Source: Diphasiastrum complanatum
Lineage: Eukaryota > Streptophyta > Lycopodiopsida > Lycopodiales > Lycopodiaceae
Assembly (NCBI GenBank): GCA_029204225.1
Contig: CM055102.1
Location: forward strand, 23,593,390-23,657,389
DNA length: 64,000 nucleotides
Reading direction: 5' to 3'
Positions 22,635 through 35,639 of the stretch are shown here, one piece after another. The stretch's first letter is position 1, and every line of letters begins with the position of its first letter. Made by a program: the position numbers and the translations under genes. A model generated the notes under the pieces. The model worked only from the letters and a program-made list of their open reading frames with translations, did no database searches and had not been told where the DNA came from.

Positions 22635-23639
22635 ACCAATCATTATGAATAAGGTGAAATCATTTTAACTTAAGTTTTGGCTGGTTTAAGCTTCTTGTTG
22701 GTGTGTTCGAGAAGCTTAGTTTTCATCATTGGATCGATGTGAACAACTTTGCTTTTCGCTTCGTTCAATCACGATGTCGTTTGGATAACTTTAGGGCATT
22801 GTATGCATGAGGCTTTGTTTTTTTAATGGTTCTTCTGGTTTTCTGGTAGCCGTTAAGGTTGCATAAATTTATAAACGAAAACCTGAATGTCAGAATAAGT
22901 AAACAGAGACATCATAAAATCTCTATTTTATGACAATTGTACTAAATAGCCCATAAGGATTGTTTTGTGGGTTTTTTGAACCCAAAAACAAAAAAAAATT
23001 GGCAGATCTAAGTTTGCCTACAAATTTTTTGGGGGAAAATCGAAAAAAAAAATTTGGCAGGCACCCATGCACACGGGGGGGGGCGACAACAGGGAATCTC
23101 GTTTATACCTTTTTGCCTGTACTTTTTATGTGGAGGGTGGGCATCCGCAAGCTACCTCCTCCTTCCTTTTCAATAGCTTCATGAGGAGAGAAAATTCATG
23201 ATGAAATAACTAAAGTGTACTTTGCAAAAGTGCAAGGTACGCTTTCCAAAGAAACTCTTTACAAGAGTTTGTTTTATATGCTTTAAAACCTTTGTAAACT
23301 CTAAAAGTTACAAAACAGTTTCAAGCTTTATTGAGTTTTACAACTATCTTAGAAGTTCAAAGTTTCTTTAACATAAACTTAAAAACTTATGAGTTTAAAA
23401 GGTTATGAACTTTATCAATCTAAGTTTAAAAGTTAAGTTTAAAAGAACTTCTAAATTATTTTGTACCAAAGGTTCTAGAAGAACTACCGCTTGGCTTGAA
23501 TTAAAAGAAGGAAGGAGAAATGATGGAAGTAGTACACAGGCTGTACTTACAGGTTGTACTTGCGATAAGTACAGGCCTGTGAGGACTTGTGGGCCCAAAT
23601 CCTACAACAATGTCATGACAACCGTTGTGCTGGTCACCC
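22635..23639 (+). other. Internal remnant of element A without recognisable coding
   Basis: About 1 kb between the PBS and the integrase. No gag, protease or polymerase motifs are seen. A near-perfect inverted repeat (cacaggctgtactta at 23,535-23,549 against 23,566-23,581, with one bulge) is the only structure noted. Confidence 0.5.
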
Positions 23640-24556
23640 ACACATACAGAGGATAGTTGATCTTGTGAGACAAAATTCTTCTGGCCAAAGATGAAAGGTC
23701 ATGTCGAGACATACGTCAAGGTTGTGAACAATGCCAACAAAATAAAGCAAAAAGACTCAAAGTTGCAGATCTCTTACATCCTTTGGAAATTTTAAACAAG
23801 AAATGGAAAAGCATTTCAATGAATTCCCTAAAACCAAGAATTGTCACGATGCCATTTGGGTAGTGGTTGACAGACTAACCACGATGATGCAATTTATACC
23901 AACTAAAGTAATTGTCAAGGCATCTGAACTAGCCCAACTTTTCGTTAAAAAGTTATTAAAATTATAAGGCTTGCCGAATGATATTATTAGTGACCCTGAC
24001 TCCAAATTCACTGGCAAATTTTGGCATTAAAATTTTGATAAACTTGAAACAACCCTTAGTCTTAGTTCTTCAGATCACCCAGAATCTGATGGGCAGACAT
24101 AACATATCAACTAGACGTTGGAAGGCATGCTTAGAGCATATGTTTCTCATTGATAGTCTAATTGGAAGAAGTATCTCCCAATGGTTAAGTTCGCGCACAA
24201 TAGTGTGAAGCATTTTGCCTCCAGATTAAGTCTCTTTTATGTTGATGTCTAGCTTTCAATCGCGTTCGCCAGTTTTTGTAAGACTCAAAGGTCTCAAGGT
24301 ACAAGTTGCAATGGATTTCTTGCAAGATATGCAAGAAATATTGCAAGTGGCCAAAGAAAGCATTAAAACTGGTCAGGATAGAGCCCAGTTTTATGCCAAC
24401 CATGGTTGCTCACCTAAAAAATTTGAGGTCAGAACCTAGGTGTATCTTAAAATTCCTAAGGATTCTAAGGTATTGAGGATATGAAATCATCATAAGCTAT
24501 CTTCACATTATAGTGGTCCTCACAAGGTTGTAAAGAAAATCAATCGGGTCACTTAT
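23640..24556 (+). pseudogene. Gypsy integrase, first part (element A)
   Basis: The frames show, in order: FFWPKM and GCEQCQQNK (end of the zinc-binding domain), SISMN (the position of the first catalytic Asp, here Asn), WVVVDRLT, GLPNDIISDPDSKFTGKFWH (second Asp), SSDHPESDGQT, and TLEGMLRAYV (Glu). These are followed by KYLPMVKFAHNS, a C-terminal helix (MQEILQVAKESIKTGQDRA) and HYSGPHKVVKKINRVTY. Several stops and frameshifts are present. The frame is interrupted at 24,556 by element B and resumes at 30,638. Confidence 0.9.
24552..24556. other. Target-site duplication of element B, left copy
   Basis: cttat, repeated exactly at 30,633-30,637 on the other side of element B. Confidence 0.9.
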
Positions 24557-25028
24557 TATAAAGTCCTCAACACAATAGTCTAAGCATACCATACAAAGCA
24601 ACCACACATGGGAACCGGTGGAGGTTAAACCAACCCAACCAAACCTAGATCGTACGGATCTAGCCCCCTCAATCAGAGTCATGGAAAGAGGAGTCACACC
24701 AGCAGCATGTAGCTACTCATCACAAATCAAGCATACACTAGTGAGAGCCCAGCAGATATACTTATACCCTCCAAGGCCCATGCACCACTAGTAGAGCACT
24801 GTGACACCTCACTGGACACCTCTGCAGCCTATCTGGGCCACGTCATCCAGTTCCCTAATGACTCACTGATAGACCCATACCAACTCCACCACCATGTGTT
24901 TAGGCCTACAACCATTAATTATGACCATGTACACATAAGGGCCCCAATTCCCTTATAGTCACAATGGGTTGTTGGTCTACCGGTCCCTAGCGTGGACACG
25001 CTACCCGAGACCAGTCATGGGCATGACA
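24557..25028 (-). mobile_element. 3' LTR of gypsy element B
   Basis: 472 bp. In minus sense it starts TGTCATGCCCATGACTGG and ends ...ggactttata. It aligns with 30,140-30,632 over its full length, with roughly 15-20 substitutions and three small indels counted by eye. Confidence 0.93.
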
Positions 25029-25044
25029 TTCTTCCCCCCTTATT

Positions 25045-25600
25045 CAGGTTCTGTCCTTAGAACTTAAAACTGGGAAAGTTCCTCCTTAAGCTTCCTTCCT
25101 GTTCCCACGAATTGTCATCGTCCGTACATCTCCTCCGTTGAACCAGATGCTCGGTAACTATAAGATTTCTCAATCGTTTAGTTCTTGTATCCAAGATCTT
25201 TTCGGGTTCAAGACGAGATACACCCGATGATTCATCCAACAAGTCCAACTGATCTCTAGATCCAAGATTTTCTCCTTCACGAGACTCTTTTTGAGACGAC
25301 TAACGTGAAATACAGGATGCACTTGCGATCCATCCGGGAGTTTCAATTGGTAAGCTCAGGATCCGATCTTTTTCAAGATCTTAAACGGTCCTCTATATCT
25401 AGGGGACAACTTATAATGCTTGCCGATACGCATTGCACTTGAATCCTTCAGGATTCTCAAATATACCCAATCTCCCACTTGGAAGTCTCTCGGTGATCTT
25501 TTCAGATTTGCATAATGTCTGTCCCTATCCTGGGCAAGTGGGTCTTTCTCATAAAGACCTCTCAGGGAGAGATAAAAGTCTGTACTGATCTTAGTGAAGG
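25045..25600 (-). pseudogene. Gypsy integrase C-terminal domain (element B)
   Basis: Minus strand: DRDRHYANLKRSPRDFQVGD, WVYLRI, KLSPRYRGPFKILKKIGS, AYQLKLPDGSQVHPVFHVSR and LKKSL, then a chromo-like tail with WEQEGSLRRNFPSF. This is the DNA-binding end of integrase, which steers insertion. The preceding zinc-binding and DDE core is deleted: RNase H-proximal sequence (RWAELMQEFDFEF) at about 25,640 runs within some 40 bp into this domain. A deletion of roughly 1 kb is inferred. Confidence 0.88.
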
Positions 25601-25639
25601 AAATTCAAAGTCAAATTCTTGCATGAGTTCTGCCCATCT

Positions 25640-26930
25640 GGCCTTACGACCTTGCAAATCATTTTGATTACAGAAATACTTTAAAGGTTGATGATCCGTA
25701 TTAACCACGAATTTATTACCGTACAAGTAATGCCTCTATGATTTTAAAGCATGGATCACAGCAAAAAGCTCTTTTTTCTGAGTGGTGTACCTGACTTGTG
25801 CATCAATTAGTTTCTTACTTTCAAAGGCAACGGGCGGACCCTCCTGTAAGAGAACAACTCCAATAGTCGTATCACTCGCATCAGTGTTAATGACGAACGG
25901 CAAATCTGGATCCACTATCCTCAAAACTGGAACTGAGGCAATTAGAAGCTTGAGTTTGCGAAAACTCTCATCTAATTTCTCATTCCATCTGATAGGAGGA
26001 CTTGGCCTACCTTTGCGACTATTCACTCCTTTCAACATATTGTTGAGAGGTGCAGCAATATTTGAGTACTCCTTTGCAAATCTATAGAAAAACACAGTGA
26101 AATCTAAGAATGACTTAAGTTCACGCACCGTTTTAGGAATTGGCCATTCCACTACCGTCTTTACCTTTTCCTCGTCAATCTTGATCCCAAAGGAGGTGTT
26201 CTTATGATCGAGGTAAAGAAGTTCCTTCTTAAAGAATTCGCACTTTGATTCTTTCGCATAAAGCTTCTCTTGTCTTAAGATACGTAAGACAGTACGGAGA
26301 TGCTTAGCATGCTCTTTGAGTGTTCTGCTATAGATCAGAATATCGTCCAGAAAAACTACTATGAACTTCCCCAAATATGGACGAAACAAATCGTTCATCA
26401 TTTGCTGGAAAGTAGATGGAGCATCTGTCAAACCAAAGGGCAATACAAGAAACTCGTAGTGGCCAAACCTGGTCCTAAAACCGGTCTTAGATACATCTTC
26501 TGGATGTATTCTAATCTGATGGCATCTCGTGTGTAGATCAATTTTCGTGAAGTATATAATCGATCTATGAGATCGTCCATCCTGGGCAACTGGTATTTAT
26601 TCTAGCTGTTAGTTTGTTCAGACCCTTGTAATCTACACATAGCTGAAAACTCCCATCTTTCTTACTCTTAATAAGGACAGGTGCTCCCCATGGAGATTTA
26701 CTAGGTCTTATGTGTCCCATCCTGAGATACTCCTCGATCTGCTTAGCCACTTCCTCCTCTTCCTTCTGACTAAACCGATATGGTTGTCTGAAGATAGGAC
26801 GACTATCGAGCAAAAGATCTATCTTATGATCTACCGACCGAGCGGGTGGTAGTCCATAAGGTAGCTGCTTCAAAAAAACTTCATTAAACTCTTGTTTTAA
26901 ATCTTGCAAAAGCTGTTGTTCCTGATGCAA
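25640..26930 (-). pseudogene. Gypsy reverse transcriptase-RNase H (element B)
   Basis: From 26,930: a linker ([15 protein letters not shown]), [50 protein letters not shown], then a frameshifted stretch, then LPFGLTDAPSTFQQMMNDLF and VVFLDDILIYS (catalytic FLDD). RNase H follows with PFVINTDASDTTIGVVLLQ, FAVIHALKS and RHYLYGNKFVVNTDHQPLKY. A long open frame covers 26,443-25,736. One stop (25,735) and the frameshift near 26,570-26,450 inactivate it. It copied element RNA into cDNA in cytoplasmic particles. Confidence 0.92.
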
Positions 26931-27195
26931 ATTTTCGGTGTATCACATGAAAACACATTCACATCCCCAACATCACAATGCATACGAGATTTCAAAAGCA
27001 AGTGAAAGAGTTCATAATCAGAATCATGAAGTTTCTCAATTAATTCAGCCGAGGAAATCATCGGCGATGGAAGTACATCGGTCTCTCCAAAAATAGAGAC
27101 AATCTGATCAAACTTATCTTTAAATACCATAGAATGATTTTTAAAATCTATCTCTAAAGAGTCTGATATACCAAAAAATCATTCATAGCCCAACA

Positions 27196-27717
27196 TCACA
27201 TCAGTTTGTCTAGATTCATGACATGGAAATCCAACGGCTCAACATAGTCCTGCATCCGAAGCTCTAAGTTCAAGACTTTGACATTCTTACTCTCAGTGTC
27301 CGACCATGAGGCAAGACGAACCACGTAACGGTGATCACTGGCCATGGTGGGCACTCGGAGCTTCTGCACAAGTCGAGCATTCAAAAAATTGTGAGTACTA
27401 CTTGAATCAAATAGCACATTCACGTCTTTCCCTAAAATATTGCCTCTCACACGAAACAATTCATTAGGCTTGAAAGAGATTGCACTAAAGTTACAAGTAC
27501 AGTCACAATTATTTAACAAATTGACTTCCAATTTACCTGCCGGTAAATCCACAGTCATGAAACTTGACGACTTTGCTTTCCATTCGGGGCACTGTTTGGC
27601 ATGGTGCCCGGGTTTATTGCAGAGGAAACACAGATTCTGTTTAAGCGCCGCCAACCGTGCTTTGTCTTTTACCACCAACTTCTTCTTATTCTTCTTTCTC
27701 TTTGACTGTTGGTACAA
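27196..27717 (-). pseudogene. Gypsy zinc knuckle and aspartic protease (element B)
   Basis: CFLCNKPGHHAKQC is a perfect CX2CX4HX4C nucleocapsid knuckle (about residues 30-45 of this frame), followed by a Cys-rich CDCTCNF stretch. The protease site reads VLFDSSSTHNFLNA where active enzymes have D-S/T-G, so the Gly next to the catalytic Asp is Ser. The frame is separated from gag by a single TAA stop. Confidence 0.9.
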
Positions 27718-28514
27718 TTATGCTTCCAGCTCGTCAAAAAACTGCTTCTTACGCTTGTTCGATTTTTCTTGCCTGGGTTTCGGGGCCGTTTGGTCGTGCA
27801 CGCTTTTCCGTGATGCAACAACTGTACCATCATAGGCTTTTGCCACACGGATAGCATCCTCTAGTGAGTTGAGGATATTTCGTTTGCATTCATTTTGATA
27901 GTCAGCTGGTAGTCCGGCAATAAATTGCCATTGTGCTAACTTACGATCGAAAAGCGGTACCTTAGTCAAAGAATCCAAGAAGTCTTGGACATAATCGTCC
28001 AGTTCTCAGCTGCCCATTTTGCAGTTGATAAACCGAATATACAGCTCGGAATCGTCTATCGTGACAAAAGCTTTCGGGAATTCCGTCAAGAATCTAGCCC
28101 AAGTCATCGGTTTCGTGAAAAGTTCCCTCCACCAAGAAGAGACTTTACCTTCCAGAAACAATAGAACCGATAATATTCGTTTATCCTCTGGAACGTTGTC
28201 TTGAACAACTTCCGGACGTTTAAATTTTTTATCGCCTGAAAATATTTCCGGTTGGTAGCCCAAGTTGTTAGAGTTAATTGTTTGTAGTTGATTAAATAGA
28301 TTTTGCATTTGTTTATCTCGTTGTTTATTGCTCTGATGAATTTCTAAAATTGCCTTGCCTAAAGTTTACAACAGTTTTTCTGAGTCTAGGGTGTCATCAT
28401 TGTCTGGTGAGGCCAGCTGAATCTCCGTATTTCCCCCATCACTTCCTGGTGATGCCGGGTGAATCTTGGTAGCACCCCCCTCCAAAATTCCATCAGTATC
28501 CAATTGCTTGCCAA
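27718..28514 (-). pseudogene. Gypsy gag (element B)
   Basis: Minus-strand frame with KVSSWWRELFTKPMTW (capsid-type W-W-R), FPKAFVTIDDSELYIRFI, a TGA stop, then ELDDYVQDFLDSLTKV, AQWQFIAGLPADYQ and a basic tail (SNKRKKQFF). The frame reaches up to about 28,514 with one more stop, where ttttcag precedes it, so a spliced leader is possible. Stops at about 28,375, 28,005 and 27,718. Confidence 0.85.
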
Positions 28515-30124
<1,610 letters not shown>

Positions 30125-30138
30125 TGGCTCTGATACCA
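30125..30138 (-). other. Primer-binding site of element B
   Basis: On the minus strand, tggtatcagagcca, a perfect match to the initiator tRNA-Met type PBS, one base from the LTR border. Confidence 0.95.
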
Positions 30139-30139
30139 A

Positions 30140-30632
30140 TATAAAGTCCTCAACACAGGATTCTAGTCTAAGCATACCATACAAAGCAACCACACATGGG
30201 AACCGGTAGAGGTTAAACAAACCCAACCAAACCTAGATCGTATGGATCTAGCCCCCAAGCTATGGATCAATCAGAGTCATGGAAAGAGGAGTCACACCAG
30301 CAACATGTAGCTACTCATCACAAATCAAGCATACACTAGTGAGCCCAGCAGGTATACTTATACCCTCCCAGGTCCATGCACCACTAGTAGTGCACTGTGA
30401 CACCTCACTGGACACCTCTGTAGCCTATCTAGGCCATGTTATCTAGTTCCCTAATGACTCACTGATAGACCCATACCAACTCCACCACCATGTGTTTAGG
30501 CCTACAACCATTAATTATGACCATGTACACATAAGGGCCCCAATTCTCTTATAGTCACAATTAACTTACAGGTTGTTGGTCTACCGGTCCCTAGCGTGGA
30601 CACGCTGCCCAAGACCAGTCATGGGCATGACA
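30140..30632 (-). mobile_element. 5' LTR of gypsy element B
   Basis: 493 bp. The partner of 24,557-25,028, with two short insertions relative to it (about 12 bp near 30,255 and 9 bp near 30,563). Confidence 0.93.
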
Positions 30633-30637
30633 CTTAT
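30633..30637. other. Target-site duplication of element B, right copy
   Basis: cttat, identical to 24,552-24,556. The element A integrase frame resumes right after it. Confidence 0.9.
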
Positions 30638-30945
30638 CAACTAGATCTTTTGATTGGGAGGTAGGGTTCATCCTATCTTCCATGTAAATCGTTTGAAAGA
30701 TGACTTAGTCGAAAGGATTCCCTAATTTTGAAAGGTGAACTGGTTGAGTTGGAAGATCTGACTACCTTTATGCCTAAAGTGCCAAAAAACGTGGTTAACA
30801 TTCGTCGTCACCAGCTGAAAAACCATTTGGTTTCTAAATTTTCGGTACATTGAAAAGGCAAGTCAGATGAACAAGACACTTGGGATATGGAAAACTATTT
30901 AACACTGAATTTCTATGGTTTGCTCCCTTTTAGAGGAGGTTTCTA
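30638..30945 (+). pseudogene. Gypsy integrase C-terminus and chromo-like tail (element A, second part)
   Basis: Continues the frame broken at 24,556: YQLDLLIG, a V-H-P-type region, CKSFERRL, then VNIRRHQLKNHLVSKFSVH, KGKSDEQDTWDMENYLT. The last motif resembles the end of a gypsy chromodomain (W.G....TWE....L). Several shifts and stops are present. The end is followed directly by the 3' LTR. Confidence 0.8.
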
Positions 30946-30958
30946 AATGGGAAGTGAA

Positions 30959-31503
30959 TGTTTCGTACCCTAGGGGTACGTACCCCTAAGGGCACGCAAC
31001 AAGTTACCTATGATGACGGTCTCTTTTATAGGAGAAAAAGTTGGTCTAGAGCTATAGGTCTATTGGGTGCCACATGTCAATGCCCTATTGGTGTGAGGCA
31101 ACCATTTGTTATGGACCTACATCAGTGTGCACAACTGCCACGTGTCATTGGTCATGCGTGGCTCCTATGGTCAGAGATGACCTCACTTGGACTATGTATA
31201 TAGAGGTGGATCTCCAAGAGCTTGTTATTCATTCTCCTTTGGAGAATGAAGAGCTCTTCCATTGATGGTCAGGTCAGGATGATTATCCGGGCCTCAAGAT
31301 GTAGGTAGGCAATTGTCACGAGGGTAAGGTATGGTGGTATGGGATACCATAGCTTATCGAATATCTGATCTTGTTTTGATGGTGGTCTGTAGCTCAAGTG
31401 CACGGGGGAGGGGTGGCAGTACCTCTATGGATGGGCGACAATGTAGCGTTCTTCACATGATTGTGTCTTAACAATGACCGGATCGACGATGGGGTTTCTA
31501 GCA
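30959..31503 (+). mobile_element. 3' LTR of gypsy element A
   Basis: 545 bp, TG...CA borders (tgtttcgtacc to ttctagca). A short palindrome gggtacgtaccc lies at 30,974-30,985. Homologous to 22,097-22,619 through the TATA region at about 31,191-31,206 and the last ~200 bp. Confidence 0.85.
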
Positions 31504-31508
31504 TAACA

Positions 31509-31860
31509 CTTGTCAAAGCCATGTATTTTGAGGCTTTCACTATATCTATAGATTTTCTTTGTAATATACGTTGGGCACTTAGTGGTTCCCGCCACTAAAC
31601 TACTATACAAGTAGGCTAAATAAGTGCGACAACACTGGCTTACTGCGTGTATAAGCCCAACACAATGAGTACAATGCTAGTTAAATTTAAGTTGTTTCTC
31701 AGAGACGGGGGCCTTAGTTTAAATAAACGATGTATTGGCCCAAAATCACAAACTCAAGTTACAGTAAGAAATCTTTTTTTGGCCAAAATGCAACTCACAT
31801 GATTCATGTGACTTAACTTGTGCTAATGAATTAATTTAGTTATGAGTAGAACCAGTGTAT
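31509..31860. other. Anonymous sequence between gypsy fragments
   Basis: No gene was recognised. It may be the interrupted target of element A, possibly an LTR, but no partner sequence was confirmed. Confidence 0.35.
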
Positions 31861-31864
31861 AATA

Positions 31865-33060
31865 AAATACTAACTTTTTGATCTTTAACTGTGCCTATCA
31901 ACTGAAATAGTTCATTAGGAAAAAAAGAAGCAGTTTTAAAAGAACATTCACACTCGCAATCAAACATGTTGATTTCTAAATTTTTACCTTTACCCCTAGA
32001 GATCTCGATCATCTGTGCTGCTGGTTGCCATCTTAGCTTTTTGTAATTGTCTCAATGGACAATCTAGAATAGTTGATGCTGCATTGTGAACACTAAGGTG
32101 AAAAGACTATTGGATCACCTCGATGTGGGCATTCTGATCGGTGATGTCTTCCACCACATCCGAAACATTGTACCATGCATAGAATACCATCCCCTCGGAG
32201 GTGATAAGCACACACATGTAACAAACGTCCCTTTTCACTCTCCAAATAGTAAAGTGGTAAGCTATTATGGTCTTCAACTCAATTTGAAGACATGTCAAAC
32301 GATACTACCAAGACTTCCACTCCACTTTTTTTGGTTGAGGACTTTCCTGATGTGCTCGAGATAAAACTCTTGACATTCGTTGAATGATTCCCTCCTATTG
32401 GCTCATCATCATGCTTGATCTTTCTTAATTCGGACCTCCAACCTTATGCTTTGCATTATGCCCTTGATTTTTCATTTGAGGGTTTCGAATTGGACATTAA
32501 GTGCGTGCATGATCTCCATAGCAATATCTACACTAGTTAGATTGAAGAATTTTCATTTTGTAGGCCTTAGGCTCATGTTGGCCATCTTCCTACTAATTTT
32601 GATCAACCTTGTGACATTCGACACTTGGTTCTTCCCCTTGACTTTGCTATGACGCCATATCTTCCTCTCTTGCCTGATTGTCTGGCGTTGCGGATTCCGA
32701 TTCCTCTGATGCCCCATTCGATGATGCAACAAAAGAATATGGATGATCCACCATCTCAATCGAAATCTTTGCTTCCATAAGGACAACATCTTGACAAATT
32801 TATATAAATGAAATATAGGATGCAAAGTTTGCCATCCCATATCTGATCTCATTGAATAGTCCGACATAGTGATTCACCATTATGGTTTTGGCAGGTAGAG
32901 GTGGATTACAACTTTTTACCATGTTGCAAATTCCATAGGTGTACTGTTGAATTTTTTTATCACAGAACATCTATACTTGTGACAACCGTGCAAGTGGAGT
33001 CGCCATAGCTAGACAATAGAACGTAGTAGAGGTCACTGGGTGTTGGATTGCTTCAATGCC
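31865..33060 (-). pseudogene. Ty3/gypsy gag-protease remnant
   Basis: On the minus strand the right half carries a gag-like stretch (VNHYVGLFNEIRYGMANF, then a polar linker and a helical MEIMHALNVQFETLK). The left part has LEINMFDCECECSF, SFFPNELFQLIGTVK and ILFYTGSTHN. These parallel element B's LEVNLLNNCDCTCNF, SFKPNELFRVRGN and VLFDSSSTHNFLNA, which identifies the protease. Here the catalytic Asp is Tyr. Stops are frequent. It belongs to a family related to element B. Confidence 0.75.
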
Positions 33061-33419
33061 TAGACAATGGTGGTGTCCCAATTTTATTTATTTTTTAAAA
33101 CAGAATTGACAGAACTAAATGAATACAATGATGGATGCAAGAACAGATGGATAATGCTCTGATTCAAGTGGAGATGATTACAAAAAATGGATGATGTGGT
33201 GACGTGAATGGTAGCAACAAGGAGTGATGGATGGCATTTATGGAGTTGGCTACGGGATGAGGCCCTGGCGGGTGGGGTTTGGGACGTCCTTGGTGACGTC
33301 CCAAGATAGGGGTTTGGAGGGCTACGTTAATCCCCAACCCCTAGCGCAAAACGGTATTGCTTGTGTGTGATTGAGCGGGTGACTGGCATGTAAAGTCACT
33401 ACCTATACTGAGATGACAT
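33061..33419. other. Anonymous sequence between gypsy gag and RT fragments
   Basis: No coding motif. It contains an imperfect dyad (gggacgtccttggtgacgtccc near 33,281-33,302). Confidence 0.4.
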
Positions 33420-34584
33420 TCAAACAAAATCTTGCATTTGAGCTCATCGTCCTTCCCATTTTGAAATAGCAATCCATCTCAAATGGTAAACTGTTCCACA
33501 ATTTTCTTATCTTTCTTTGTTAGCTGAGACCCATATGAACTCATCTCAACGCTATCCTCATTTCTTCTGGTCCAAACAATGTTCCAAATACAACCAAAAT
33601 TTAAATCCTTTCCATATTTTTCTCTCATCAAAAGATATAGATCCATAGAAATATGGGTGAAAGACAATTCATTGAGTTCACCAATCTAACTAAAAGCATC
33701 TGTAATTTGATTAGTGTTGTCACTTATATAAGGAATTTCATGATCAAATTCTTGCATCAATTTGGCCCATCAAACTTTCCTTACTCGTAGATCATGCTGA
33801 TTGCAAAAATACTTAAGAGGCTGGTGATCTGTATACACTATAAACCTACTACCATACAAGTAGTGTCTCCAGGTCTTAATTGCATGGACAATTGCAAATA
33901 ATTTCTTTTCTTGCATAGTATAACACAACTGAGGACTAGTGAATTTTTTGCTTTTAAATGCTAGTGGCCTATCCTTTTGTAATAGAAATGCTCCAATTGC
34001 TATATCACTTGTGTCAGTTTTCACGACATAAGACAAATCTGGATCTGCAATCTGTAAAAAGAGAGCCGAAACTATCAAAGTCTTAAGTTTTTCAAAACTC
34101 TTATTGAGTTCCTCGTTCCATATAATAGGTTGACTAGGTTTATTCCTCTTTTTCTTTTTCTTTTTGTTTTTTTTCATATAATTGGGCGATGCTAACTTTA
34201 GCATAATTCTCAATAAATCTTCAAAAGAAAATCGTAAATCCTAAGAATGATTTAACTTGCTTAACCATTTGCAGAATCGGCCAATCAACCACTATCTTCA
34301 TTTTATCCTCATCAACCTTGATCCCATAAGGAGTGATCTTATGATCGAGATAAACCAGCTCATGCTTAAATTATTCACACTTGATTCCTTAGTGTATTGT
34401 AACTCATGCCGGAGTTTCATCAAGATAGTTCTAATGTGCTCTATATGTTCCTCAAAGGATTTACTATAGATGAGAATATCATCCAGAAACACCACCACAA
34501 ACTTTTTCAAATATGGACGAAACAAATCATGCATCATTTGCTGGAGCGTTTGTAACCCAAAAGGCAACACCACAAGACTCTTAA
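33420..34584 (-). pseudogene. Ty3/gypsy reverse transcriptase-RNase H remnant
   Basis: Minus-strand frames show VLPFGLQTLQQMMHDLF, VVVFLDDILIYSK (catalytic FLDD), then RNase H with LSYVVKTDTSDIAIGAFLLQ, CYTMQEKKLFAIVHAIKTW and RHYLYGSRFIVYTDHQPLKY. After this come MQEFDHEIPYISDN and a tail with SFTHISMDLYLLMREK and IVEQFTI. The thumb and connection parts are frameshifted. It resembles element B but is much more diverged. Order relative to the gag-protease piece at 31.9-33.1 kb is wrong for a single intact element, so this is a rearranged or separate copy. Confidence 0.88.
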
Positions 34585-34917
34585 ATTGGTTAGAAGAGAG
34601 TTTTATTGGCCAAAACTCAAGCAATATGTCTAGTCATAAGTGATTAAATGCAAACCTTGTCAACTGGCTAAGGTTGAACGACCTAAAGGGGGTGGTTTGT
34701 TACATTTTTTGGATATCCCTGATAAGAGATGAGAAAGTATATCGATCTTTGTAGCTGTACTTGCAAAGATCCAACGACAAAATGATCCTATTTGGGTTGT
34801 AGTGGACAAGTTAACTAAGTTAGTTGCGTTCATACCAATTCATTCGACTAAGGCTTTTGAATTAGCCCATATCTTTGTTCTGCTTCTGAGGACATGAGTA
34901 GTTCAAGGAGGGGAGAA
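34585..34917 (+). pseudogene. Ty3/gypsy integrase fragment and polypurine tract
   Basis: Plus strand: RREFYWPKLKQYV, CQLAKVERPK (zinc-binding end), then DPIWVVVDKLTKLVAFIPIH, STKAFELAHIFV. The DDE core after this is deleted, and the sequence jumps to a purine-rich end (caaggaggggagaa) immediately before the LTR. It meets the minus-strand RT fragment head-on near 34,585. Confidence 0.8.
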
Positions 34918-35330
34918 TGTTACGTCCACGTCCTGCATATAGGATTCGGCATAATCTTAGACCTGGATGCACAGTACTCCAATATGCAAGATTATTGGTT
35001 ACGCCACGTTATTTCGGACAAGGCCAATAATGTAATTAATAACCTTGTGAGGGCGCAGACACATTAAATGGAGCCGATACATGGTTCAGGATTGCTAATG
35101 CATGTGTAGAGTGGCAATAGCAACAAAAAGTGCTTTTGGGGAGTTTTAGTATTGCACAGGGGGCTTCGGGCCATTGCCAATATCTTCTCTCTACACTTAT
35201 CTCCTATCTCGTGGCTTGATGGTGAGGCTACTGGAGATTGATCGGTGGCTTCTCTTTGGTTGGGTGGTTTTGCTCCATAGTGTATTTGACTTCTAAGCAT
35301 GATTTTGAGGAGCTTTCCCTTACACAAAAG
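34918..35330 (+). mobile_element. Gypsy 3' LTR (right border approximate)
   Basis: Begins TGTTACGTCCACGTCC after a polypurine tract, a typical gypsy LTR start. The first ~170 bp resemble the LTR at 21,327. The right border is not fixed. Confidence 0.65.
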
Positions 35331-35639
35331 GTAGGATTCACTTTAAAGAGAAACATATACTAAATTGAAGAAATGGTTCAAATTTCTAGTTTTCTCAGCA
35401 TTTTCTTAATCTTCTAACTTTGGCTAGAGGGGTCCAAAGTTGACCATTCAAGGACCAAATTGACTTTCGAAAATTGCTACATAGGGCTTGGAAGCAAAGA
35501 GATCACACCATTTTGACAGATAAGCAATTTATTCTAGTGTGCTGATCGAGAGGCACGTGATAATGCTATGACCAAATTAGACCCAGTTGTTAACATGCTA
35601 TAAATTGTACGAGAGGTTTGGAGAGAATGTGTTTATTCA

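Noticed and set aside
31074-31265. Plus-strand frames in the 3' LTR of element A
   Set aside because: They fall inside the LTR, and the matching positions of the 5' LTR are not open.
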